From an uncultured Prevotellaceae bacterium (GTDB lineage Bacteria > Bacteroidota > Bacteroidia > Bacteroidales > Bacteroidaceae): 25,373 nucleotides of DNA. Position 1 is the stretch's first letter. Each line of letters opens with the position of its first letter. Below, one piece after another: positions 12,387 through 18,952 of the stretch. Under the pieces are notes generated by a model that made no database searches, was not told where the DNA came from, and saw only the letters and a program-made list of their open reading frames with translations. Location: NCBI GenBank assembly GCA_945827465.1, contig CALZOH010000013.1, forward strand, positions 1 through 25,373. The letters are read 5' to 3'. The position numbers and the translations under genes were made by a program.

Positions 12387-12820
12387 CTTCTTTTCCGGGC
12401 TTTGTGGATGATATAAGTGACGATGCCCCAAACCGTAAAATATTCATCAGCCTCAACACGTATGGGAGCATAATCGGAATTGGCTGGCAATAGCAGTATA
12501 TAATCGGAATGTACTTCGAGGTATTTAAGGGTAAATTCGCCTCCCACGCAACAAACGGCCATATCGCCGTTGCGGGGAGTGAGCGATTTGTCAACAATCA
12601 GGATGTCGCCTTCTTCAACGCCTGCATCACACAGCGAGTCCCCGGTTACCCGGGCGTAAAAAGTGCTTTCGGCATGTTCAATCAAGTCTCTATTCAAGTC
12701 GATACTTTCGCTCATATAGTTTTGTGCCGGTGACGGAAAACCTGCCCTCACGCCTTCTTCGGCGAAAGGAAGATTGAGCGGTGCACCGATTTGTACCGGA
12801 TGAATGTCAAGGGAGCTCAT
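12383..12820 (-). CDS. umuD: UmuD, self-cleaving subunit of the SOS-type polymerase
   Basis: 145 residues, the usual UmuD size, with no helix-turn-helix domain, so it is not a LexA repressor. The cleavage site aligns as A26-G27 in AGFPSPAQNY (Cys-Gly in E. coli UmuD). The serine protease dyad is Ser62 in TGDSLCD and Lys99 in GEFTLKYLEV. RecA-stimulated self-cleavage would give UmuD', which partners UmuC. The stop codon overlaps the umuC start (ATGA). An inverted repeat lies 25-65 bases upstream of its ATG and may be a terminator for the preceding gene or an operator. Confidence 0.95.
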   Translation of the reverse strand: MSSLDIHPVQIGAPLNLPFAEEGVRAGFPSPAQNYMSESIDLNRDLIEHAESTFYARVTGDSLCDAGVEEGDILIVDKSLTPRNGDMAVCCVGGEFTLKYLEVHSDYILLLPANSDYAPIRVEADEYFTVWGIVTYIIHKARKRR

Positions 12821-12844
12821 TCAAGGATGATATTTAAACAAGAA

Positions 12845-12885
12845 GGGCACAAGGCTATATTCTGTTGAAGTTGGCCGTTGTGCCC
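12845..12885 (-). promoter_or_regulatory. Inverted repeat in the umuD upstream region
   Basis: GGGCACAA(GGC) at 12845-12855 is the inverse of (GCC)TTGTGCCC at 12874-12885, apart from one bulged base, with about 18 bases between the arms. On the minus strand it follows the epimerase stop by 28 bases, precedes the umuD ATG by 25, and is followed by TTCTTGTTT. It could be a weak terminator of the epimerase gene or a protein-binding operator controlling umuD-umuC-helicase. Within it, TAGCCTTG (12850-12857) differs from the -7 consensus at one position, without a well-placed -33 box. Confidence 0.5.
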
Positions 12886-12912
12886 AAATGAAGATTTATA
12901 AAACGTTTTTAA

Positions 12913-13833
12913 TTAAGAATTGCCCCGTTCTTTCTTCGACAAAGCAGCTCGCGAAACCTCTGCATCCATGTGAAGCGTATAGCCGAGCGTGAGCGAACGA
13001 CCGGGTTCCACGTGGTTGGTGTAAGGTCGGTTGGCAAAGTCTCCCTCATAGTCGTCGGCATCGCAAAGACCATACCACGGTTCCAAACATACAAACGGAG
13101 AATTGACGCCATAAGGTGACCACAGCAGAAGCACGGGCGACGCAAAGTCCATTGTGACGTAAGGATTCTTGTTCAAGTCCAATAGCGAAATGCTGTTCAC
13201 CTGATTGCGGTCAATGATAATGGCATCATTATTGAAGCATTCATCAGTAATGGGCAATAATCCCTCCATGAGGGGAAGGGTGTAACGGCTGTTGCCAAGG
13301 CATCCGGTTTCGCACACGGCAGCACTCTCAATGGTACCTTCGGGCTTGAAGCGCGCATAAGCTTTGATTTTGTTCTTTCCATCAAAATTAGGATAGTTGA
13401 TACCTGGATGTCCACCAATATGAAATGACATTCGATGAAGACCGATATTATAAATGGTCCAACTGACAGTAATATGATTGGCTCGCAATTTATAATTTAC
13501 TTCCAAACGGAACGGGAAAGGATAAACCTGATGCATCGCAGGAGTACTTTCAAGTTGATAGGTGAGAGAATTTGAAGTGTGTGCTGTTTTTGTGAACTGT
13601 TCGTTACTAACGAATCCATGTTTGGGAATTTCGTAGGTAGTACCAAATATTTTGGTTTTACCTTCGCGTAGTTTGCCTACTAACGGAAATAGCAAGGGGC
13701 AATGCTGTCCCCAATAGGCCGGGTCAGCACACCACAGATACTCTGTTTGGGATTTCAAACCCAAAATGCGGCACATTTCTGCGCCGGTTTCTGAAACTTC
13801 AATGTGAAGCCATTTATTATTCAATTCGTCCAT
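12913..13833 (-). CDS. Aldose 1-epimerase family protein (LacX-like)
   Basis: 306 residues, the normal size for this family of beta-sandwich mutarotases. Recognisable segments are CPLLFPLVGKLREGK, the EIPKHGFVSN motif with a likely catalytic His, SFHIGGHPGIN with the second His, and FVCLEPWYGLCD with the Glu expected to act as base. No signal peptide, so it is cytoplasmic. The family interconverts alpha and beta anomers of sugars or sugar phosphates; the actual substrate is not evident. It is upstream of umuD on the same strand (92-base gap), but a shared transcript is uncertain because of the inverted repeat between them. It has its own exact -7 box. Confidence 0.88.
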   Translation of the reverse strand: MDELNNKWLHIEVSETGAEMCRILGLKSQTEYLWCADPAYWGQHCPLLFPLVGKLREGKTKIFGTTYEIPKHGFVSNEQFTKTAHTSNSLTYQLESTPAMHQVYPFPFRLEVNYKLRANHITVSWTIYNIGLHRMSFHIGGHPGINYPNFDGKNKIKAYARFKPEGTIESAAVCETGCLGNSRYTLPLMEGLLPITDECFNNDAIIIDRNQVNSISLLDLNKNPYVTMDFASPVLLLWSPYGVNSPFVCLEPWYGLCDADDYEGDFANRPYTNHVEPGRSLTLGYTLHMDAEVSRAALSKKERGNS

Positions 13834-13865
13834 AATTATGTTGACTTGGTATGTTTTTATGCGGG

Positions 13866-13873
13866 CAAAAGTA
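13866..13873 (-). promoter_or_regulatory. Promoter -7 element for the epimerase gene
   Basis: The minus strand reads TACTTTTG, an exact TAnnTTTG match, 33-40 bases upstream of the epimerase ATG at 13833. No convincing -33 TTTG is seen. Confidence 0.6.
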
Positions 13874-14163
13874 GCGAAAAGTTTCCGTTAAAGAAGGTTG
13901 GATAGTGAAAAAGTATTGCATAAAGGCATTTCTTCCTATTCATTACGTGCCTGACGCAAACTGCTGTAATCAAAAGGCTACATCTGTGAACAAGATTTCA
14001 TGGAAATATATTTGTGTAAAAGATAGCTTACACCATTGTATTATTGAATAGCTGGTCAGAGCCTGCCGAACGTCGCTTTGCGCTGTTGAGAGCACTTTTG
14101 CCTGTGCGCCGAATACCGGGATGACTGTTGAGGGGTTGTTTGGGTGAGAACCGATGTCGGCCG

Positions 14164-14186
14164 AGCGCGTCGCGCTGATTTTTTTT
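14164..14186 (+). terminator. Possible intrinsic terminator (GC palindrome plus T-run)
   Basis: AGCGCG (14164-14169) and CGCGCT (14171-14176) flank a single T; GA and eight T follow. The folded loop would use the central three bases. No plus-strand gene precedes it, so it may instead be part of the repeated element. Confidence 0.35.
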
Positions 14187-14222
14187 CTCAGCCCGGACTT
14201 CCGGCGAAGCTCGTTGCACAAC

Positions 14223-14480
14223 GAAAATTAACACCGGAAACCCCGGGAGTTAAAATTCATGAAGCAAAATCGTCCCGGAATCGCGATTTGTTAATTTCAA
14301 CTAAGCAAATCTTTCCCCGGGGTCGCTGGCTGTTAATTTTCACTAAGCAAAATCGTCCCGGAATCGCGATTTGTTAATTTCCACTAAGCAAATCTTTCCC
14401 CGGGGTCACGGGCACGCCGTTGCTTCATGAATTTTAACAGACGGGAATCCCTGGCGCGATTTTGCTTCATGAATTTTAAC
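14223..14480. repeat. Nested direct and inverted repeat cluster
   Basis: Two tandem copies of an about 83-bp unit lie at 14250-14332 and 14333-14415. Each consists of two related halves of about 41 bp that begin TTAA and contain (C)TAAGCAAA. One half has TCCCGGAATCGCGATTTG, the other CTTTCCCCGGGGTC. The opening 24 bases (14249-14272) recur as a perfect inverted copy at 14457-14480. A further inverted partial copy lies at 14421-14438, and a 10-base inverted piece (GAAAATTAAC) at 14223-14232. No transposase is present. Confidence 0.85.
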
Positions 14481-14623
14481 AGATGGCATCCCGGCGGATG
14501 TTTTAAAAGGTCTCGACAGCGTGCGCGGACTTCTGCCGACTTTTTTTACGAGAGGCAAAGCCCCGAGCCGCACTCTGGCGGAACAGTTGCGTCTGCTCTA
14601 CGCGATAAGCGGACCTCCGCCGG

Positions 14624-14649
14624 GATGTTTTTCATCGCTCAAAAACATC
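14624..14649. other. Hairpin downstream of the transporter gene
   Basis: GATGTTTTT (14624-14632) and AAAAACATC (14641-14649) form a perfect 9-bp stem with an 8-base loop. It lies just past the 3' end of the minus-strand transporter gene. It lacks a T-run on the minus strand, so it is not a classical terminator; it could protect a transcript end. Confidence 0.45.
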
Positions 14650-14701
14650 GCTGCCATACATTTTCCCTTTCATCAACATTTGTAGAGAGCGGAACAGCCC
14701 C

Positions 14702-15292
14702 CTACTTCCCCACTACAATGCGGTAGAGGTTGCAACCGATAAAGTTGCCAATCACAATGCTTACGTAGAAAAGGAGGACTTCCAACCAATGTGCCACGAT
14801 AAAGTCTGTGGGAACGCAGAGATAGTAGAAGGCGTCGGCTACACAATGGGGAAATCCACACACAATAAAGAGGGGGACGCCAAATATCAATGGTAAGAAC
14901 TTGTCTTGACGGGCAAACTGCACAGAGGTGGTCATAATGAAACCACAACCTATACTCAGTACGCCACCACACAGGGGACCGGTTGCCAACCTTCCCTCAA
15001 GAATACCCTGAGCCGTTTCCTGCAAAGGCAAAGGACTGCAACGCGCCATCAGTCCCATCAGGGCACAGCCCACAAGGTTGAAGAGAAGGATGAGGAAGAG
15101 CGTACCCAACTCTCCCTTGCGGATGAAGCCTGCCGTACCCGTATAGAGTTTGAGGGAATAGTGAACAACCGTGGCCAGACCGAAAGCAAAGAGTATGGCA
15201 CCCACGACGTCTTTGCCTGTAGCCAGATAACCGAAGCCGGCCACGCCAATGGCTATGCCCGACATGATGGAAGAACGAATGATTGATATCAT
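14702..15292 (-). CDS. Short formate/nitrite transporter (FNT) family protein
   Basis: 196 residues, almost entirely hydrophobic, with about five to six transmembrane segments. Family marks are the AFGLATVVHYSLKLYTGTAGFI segment, comparable to the first half-repeat of FocA/NirC channels, the central-pore motif GFPHCVADAFYY with His149, and GNFIGCNLYRIV at the C-terminus. Typical FNT proteins have about 260-290 residues, so this one is a compact form with short loops and termini. The Glu that usually precedes the central His (FEHS in FocA) is Pro here. It would be an inner-membrane pentameric channel for formate, nitrite or a similar small anion; which one is unknown. It follows the sulfatase gene on the same strand after 74 bases without a clear promoter. 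Confidence 0.8.
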   Translation of the reverse strand: MISIIRSSIMSGIAIGVAGFGYLATGKDVVGAILFAFGLATVVHYSLKLYTGTAGFIRKGELGTLFLILLFNLVGCALMGLMARCSPLPLQETAQGILEGRLATGPLCGGVLSIGCGFIMTTSVQFARQDKFLPLIFGVPLFIVCGFPHCVADAFYYLCVPTDFIVAHWLEVLLFYVSIVIGNFIGCNLYRIVVGK

Positions 15293-15366
15293 GTATTTGA
15301 GATTTATTGAGAGTTGATTGATTTCTTACTTGGATTTATTATAAAAAATGACAGATAAAACGGAGG

Positions 15367-16911
15367 TCAGCGCTGCAGCAGTTCCTTCTCCTGCTCCAGA
15401 AGCGCACGAAGGCGATTGAGCAGTTTGGGATTGCGAGTAGCCAGGTTTTCACGCTCGGAGCGGTCTTTGCGAATATGGTAGAGCTGGTCTTGCTTGGAGT
15501 TGCCCGACTCGATGTTGGTGAGCTTGAAGTAGGGACTGCCGTTGTTGGGCGTAATGTACTTCCACTTGCCGTCGTAGATGGAGAGCGAACCGGCGGCTTC
15601 AATCACGTAGGGACGACCCTTGCGAGTGCGGCCCAACCACGTGGGAAGCTGGTTGCGACTGTCGGGGGCGGCCGGAGCCTCGTAGCGGCTGCCCAGAAGA
15701 GCAGCCATCGTGGCAAAGAGGTCGATGTGTGACACCAAAGCATCCGACACGCCGGGCTTGACACGCCCCGGCCAACTCACCACGAAAGGCACTCGGGTGC
15801 CGGCTTCAAAACAACTGTATTTGCCTCCGCGAAGGTCGCCCCAAGGCCGATGGTCCCCCAAAAGCTCGACGGAGCGATCGGCATAGCCGTCGTCAACCAC
15901 GGGCCCGTTGTCGCTGGTCAGCAAGATGAGCGTATTCTCTAAAATGCCTTCGCGGCGGAGAGCTTCGATCACTTGGCCCACGGTCCAGTCGAACTGCAGA
16001 ATGGCATCGCCCCGATAGCCCAGTCCGCTCTTGTTGCGGAAGCGCTCGTGGGGATAGCGGGGCACATGAACGTCGTTGGTACCCACGTAGAGGAAGAAGG
16101 GACGCCGGGCCTCACGCCGGATAAAATCCACAGCCTTTGCCGTCAGACTGTCGGCAATATTCTCATCCTCCCAAAGGGCCTTGCCGCCGCCCTTCATATA
16201 ACCGATGCGCGAAATGCCGTTGACGATGGCCATATCGTGTCCATGGTTGGGCGAAGGCTTCAGCTTGGTCAACAATTCAGGATGGTTCTTGCCCAAAGGC
16301 TCGCCGGGGAAGGGCTTGCGATAGCTCACACTGATAGGTGCCGAAGGGTCGTAGTTGGCAACGCGCTGGTTTTCCATCCACACACAAGGCACACGGTCGC
16401 CGGTGGCCGCCATCAAATAAGAGTAGTCAAAACCGATGTCCTCCGGTCCCGGCGTCACGCGACCGTTCCAGTCCTGCGTGCCCGTCTTGTCGCCCAGACC
16501 CAGGTGCCACTTGCCCACGGCACCGGTCACATAACCCGCCTCGTGAAACAAGTCGGCCACAGTCGCCTGCTCCGGGCGTATCACCATGCCGGCATCACCC
16601 GTGGCAATGCCCGTATCGTTGCGCCGCCAACTATAGTGTCCCGTCAGGAGAGAATAGCGCGAAGGCGTACTGGTAGCCGCCACCGAATGGGCATCGGTAA
16701 AGCGAAGGCCACAGGCCGCAAGTTGGTCGACGTGAGGCGTACTTACGCGGTGGGCTCCGTAACAACTCAAGTCACCGTAGCCCAAATCGTCGGCCACAAT
16801 CAACACCACATTGGGCCGCTCGGCGTCGACACGACGCTCGGCAGCAGCCTGACACGGAACCAGCAAAGACGGCCCCACTCCGCAACACAATAACCAGGGG
16901 ATTTTCTTCAT
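15367..16911 (-). CDS. Periplasmic sulfatase, serine type
   Basis: 514 residues with an N-terminal signal sequence (about 1-23). The alkaline-phosphatase-superfamily sulfatase core is complete: LIVADDLGYGDLSCYG (metal ligands Asp41, Asp42), the formylglycine motif S81-T-P-S-R85 within STPSRYSLLTG, VGKWHLG, GTNDVHVPRYP and TSDNGPVVDDG. With Ser at the modified position it would need an anaerobic radical-SAM maturase (anSME), which is not in this window. Such enzymes remove sulfate from host or algal glycans. No SusC/SusD or glycoside hydrolase genes are nearby, so it is not in an obvious polysaccharide locus. It is transcribed divergently from slyD. Confidence 0.94.
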   Translation of the reverse strand: MKKIPWLLCCGVGPSLLVPCQAAAERRVDAERPNVVLIVADDLGYGDLSCYGAHRVSTPHVDQLAACGLRFTDAHSVAATSTPSRYSLLTGHYSWRRNDTGIATGDAGMVIRPEQATVADLFHEAGYVTGAVGKWHLGLGDKTGTQDWNGRVTPGPEDIGFDYSYLMAATGDRVPCVWMENQRVANYDPSAPISVSYRKPFPGEPLGKNHPELLTKLKPSPNHGHDMAIVNGISRIGYMKGGGKALWEDENIADSLTAKAVDFIRREARRPFFLYVGTNDVHVPRYPHERFRNKSGLGYRGDAILQFDWTVGQVIEALRREGILENTLILLTSDNGPVVDDGYADRSVELLGDHRPWGDLRGGKYSCFEAGTRVPFVVSWPGRVKPGVSDALVSHIDLFATMAALLGSRYEAPAAPDSRNQLPTWLGRTRKGRPYVIEAAGSLSIYDGKWKYITPNNGSPYFKLTNIESGNSKQDQLYHIRKDRSERENLATRNPKLLNRLRALLEQEKELLQR

Positions 16912-16953
16912 AAATAAGAATCTTAAATTGCTGTATCAGCACGAATGCGGGAG

Positions 16954-16961
16954 CAAAAGTA
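16954..16961 (-). promoter_or_regulatory. Promoter -7 element for the sulfatase gene
   Basis: The minus strand reads TACTTTTG, an exact TAnnTTTG match 43-50 bases upstream of the sulfatase ATG. It is back to back with the slyD promoter about 45 bases away. Confidence 0.6.
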
Positions 16962-17005
16962 CAAAGAATTTCAAAGCATAGAGCGCATATCCCTGTTGAT
17001 TTGCT

Positions 17006-17013
17006 TAACTTTG
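17006..17013 (+). promoter_or_regulatory. Promoter -7 element for slyD-aroC
   Basis: TAACTTTG exactly matches TAnnTTTG, 31 bases before the slyD ATG. No strong -33 box is visible. aroC, 28 bases after slyD, probably shares this promoter. Confidence 0.6.
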
Positions 17014-17044
17014 CAGGCCGAATCAGCAATATTAATAGATTATC

Positions 17045-17641
17045 ATGGAACCCATCAACAACTACGTAGAAGTAGACTACGAACTCTTCGTGCCCAACGA
17101 GGCCGGCAACATGGACCTGGTTGAAAAGACCTCCAAAGAAAATCCCTTCAGTTTCATCACCGGTTTGGGCTTCGCCCTCGAATCGTTTGAGCAGCATATA
17201 CAAGGACTCAAGGACGGCGACACCTTCGACTTCACCATTCCCGTAGAAGAAGCCTACGGCGAATTTATGGAAGAGCACGTCATTGAACTCAAGAAAGACC
17301 TCTTCTGCATTGACGGAAAGTTTGATGAGCTGCGCATCTATCCCGGCAACGTAGTGCCTCTGGCCAATGCCGACGGAAACCACTTCGACGCCATTGTCAA
17401 GGAAGTGCGCGACGACGTAGTAGTGATGGACCTCAACCATCCTTTGGCCGGTAAGCCCCTGCACTTCAAAGGCACCATCATGGCTAACCGCACCGCCACC
17501 ACCAAGGAAATCGAAGCCTTCGTCAACCGCATGAACGGCGAAGACGGCTGCGGATGTTGCGGCGGCGAATGTGGTGACCACGACTGCCACGGCGACCATC
17601 CCTGCCACGGCGGACACCACGACTGCCACTGCGGTTGCTAA
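17045..17641 (+). CDS. slyD: FKBP-type peptidyl-prolyl isomerase, SlyD-like
   Basis: 198 residues, cytoplasmic. The FKBP/SlyD core begins VEVDYELFVPNEAGNMDLVEKT. GLGFALESFEQHIQGLKDGDTFDFTIPVEEAYGEF spans the flap junction where SlyD inserts its chaperone domain, and DLNHPLAGKPLHFKG is the family's NHPLAGKxLxF hallmark. The last 33 or so residues are extremely Cys/His-rich (9 Cys, 7 His), like the metal-binding tail of E. coli SlyD that stores nickel. It likely combines proline isomerisation, chaperone activity and metal (Ni or Zn) binding. The gene precedes aroC by 28 bases. Confidence 0.93.
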   Translation: MEPINNYVEVDYELFVPNEAGNMDLVEKTSKENPFSFITGLGFALESFEQHIQGLKDGDTFDFTIPVEEAYGEFMEEHVIELKKDLFCIDGKFDELRIYPGNVVPLANADGNHFDAIVKEVRDDVVVMDLNHPLAGKPLHFKGTIMANRTATTKEIEAFVNRMNGEDGCGCCGGECGDHDCHGDHPCHGGHHDCHCGC

Positions 17642-17669
17642 TTCCACCTATACATTATAATATAGAACC

Positions 17670-18764
17670 ATGAACACGTTTGGAACGCTATTCCGCCTCA
17701 CCTCCTTCGGCGAAAGCCACGGACCAGGCATCGGAGGAGTTGTTGACGGCATGCCCGCCGGCATCGAAATAGACGAAGACCTCCTTCGCCACGAAATGGA
17801 GCGACGCCGCCCCGGACAAAGCGCCCTCACCACCTCGCGCCGCGAAGCCGACCAAGTGGAACTGCTCTCGGGCATCTTTGAAGGGCGCACCACCGGTTGT
17901 CCCATCGGTTTCTTCGTACACAACTCCAACCAGCATTCCAACGACTACGATAACCTGCGACGCATCTTCCGTCCCTCTCACGCCGACTTCACCTATCAGC
18001 AGAAGTACGGCTTGCGTGACCACCGCGGCGGCGGACGTTCGTCAGCTCGCGAAACCATCACCCGTTGCGTCGGCGGGGCATTGGCCAAAATGGCCCTGCG
18101 CCCCCTCGGCATCACCGTCAGCGCCTACACCTCACAAGTAGGCCCCATCAGCCTTGACGCTGACTATCGAAAGTATGATCTCAGTCTCATCGAGAGCAAC
18201 AGCGTGCGCTGCCCCGACCCCGACAAAGCCCGCGAGATGGAAGCCCTCATCCGCCAAGTCAAACTCGACGGCGACACCATTGGCGGCGTCATCACCGGAG
18301 TAATCAGCGGATGTCCCGTCGGCCTGGGCGAACCCGTATTCGGCCGACTGCAAGCCAGCTTAGCCGCTGCCATGATGAGCATCAACGCCGTCAAAGGCTT
18401 TGAATACGGGCAAGGATTTGCCGGAGCGGCCCAACGAGGCAGCGAGCAAAACGATGCCTTCATCCCCGCACCCGACGGCACCATCGCCACCCTCACCAAC
18501 CGCAGCGGAGGCATACAGGGAGGCATCAGCAACGGACAGGATATCTACTTCAGAGTAGCCTTTAAACCCGTAGCTACCCTACTGCGCGAGCAGACAACCG
18601 TCGACCTCGACGGTCATCCCGCCACCTTCACCGCTCACGGACGCCACGACCCCTGCGTACTGCCGAGGGCCGTACCCGTAGTAGAAGCCATGGCCGCCAT
18701 CACCCTGCTCGACCATTACCTCATGGCTCGCGCCGCTCAGCCCTGGCCTCCGCAAAAAAGCTAA
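17670..18764 (+). CDS. aroC: Chorismate synthase
   Basis: 364 residues, normal family size. Converts 5-enolpyruvylshikimate-3-phosphate to chorismate, the last common step to aromatic amino acids, with reduced FMN as cofactor. Family signatures are present in order: GESHGPGIGGVVDGMPAG (His17 catalytic), HRGGGRSSARETITRCVGGALAK, and NRSGGIQGGISNGQDIYFRVAFKP. The start ATG at 17670 opens MNTFGTLFRLTSFGESHG, the standard N-terminus. No other shikimate-pathway genes are in the window. It probably shares a transcript with slyD and stops 126 bases before the -33 box of the ilv operon promoter. Confidence 0.98.
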   Translation: MNTFGTLFRLTSFGESHGPGIGGVVDGMPAGIEIDEDLLRHEMERRRPGQSALTTSRREADQVELLSGIFEGRTTGCPIGFFVHNSNQHSNDYDNLRRIFRPSHADFTYQQKYGLRDHRGGGRSSARETITRCVGGALAKMALRPLGITVSAYTSQVGPISLDADYRKYDLSLIESNSVRCPDPDKAREMEALIRQVKLDGDTIGGVITGVISGCPVGLGEPVFGRLQASLAAAMMSINAVKGFEYGQGFAGAAQRGSEQNDAFIPAPDGTIATLTNRSGGIQGGISNGQDIYFRVAFKPVATLLREQTTVDLDGHPATFTAHGRHDPCVLPRAVPVVEAMAAITLLDHYLMARAAQPWPPQKS

Positions 18765-18889
18765 AATCCGCCCACTCCGAAACCCTAACGAATCGTAACC
18801 TGCAGCGACACATTGTGCACCAACAGCCCCCGAGAAGTGAAAATACGACAACTTTCAAGGCTAAAAAACCGTAATTTGTTAGCAAAGAG

Positions 18890-18921
18890 TTTGCAATTCC
18901 AACACTTTTGATGTAATTTTG
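18890..18921 (+). promoter_or_regulatory. Promoter of the ilv operon
   Basis: TTTG (18890-18893) and TAATTTTG (18914-18921) exactly match the Bacteroidetes -33/-7 consensus with a 20-base spacer. The start of transcription should be near 18927, leaving a leader of only about 26 bases before the ilvD ATG. That leaves no room for an attenuator peptide or large riboswitch, so control by end product would have to act at initiation or on the enzyme (IlvN). Confidence 0.8.
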
Positions 18922-18952
18922 CCGCTGCTTAGTGAAAGAAATAAGTATCATC

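Larger units (their letters stand above)
13874..14701. other. Gene-free, repeat-rich intergenic region
   Basis: About 830 bases between the epimerase promoter and the end of the transporter gene. Short reading frames occur on both strands, but none has a recognisable domain or plausible start context, and two of them read through the repeats. The region contains: a 13-base GC palindrome followed by eight T (14164-14186); a cluster of direct and inverted AT-rich/GC-rich repeats (14223-14480); a wider 10-bp inverted repeat (14488-14497 with 14617-14626); and a 9-bp-stem hairpin (14624-14649). It looks like a site of repeat accumulation. Confidence 0.75.

Noticed and set aside
12387..12431. Upstream ATG extending UmuC by 15 residues
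   Set aside because: The extension lies inside umuD and has no counterpart in UmuC; the internal ATG forms the ATGA overlap and fits the family N-terminus.
14427..14726. 99-codon plus-strand frame in the repeat region
   Set aside because: It reads through the inverted repeats and into the 3' end of the FNT gene on the opposite strand; no domain.
16772..17647. 291-codon minus-strand open frame
   Set aside because: It overlaps slyD, the divergent promoters and the start of the sulfatase gene; its Val/Ala-rich translation is the complement of slyD's Cys/His tail and core.
18932..18952. GTG start giving a 608-residue IlvD
   Set aside because: It would lie about five bases from the predicted transcript start, and MKNQLRSS at 18953 is the usual N-terminus.
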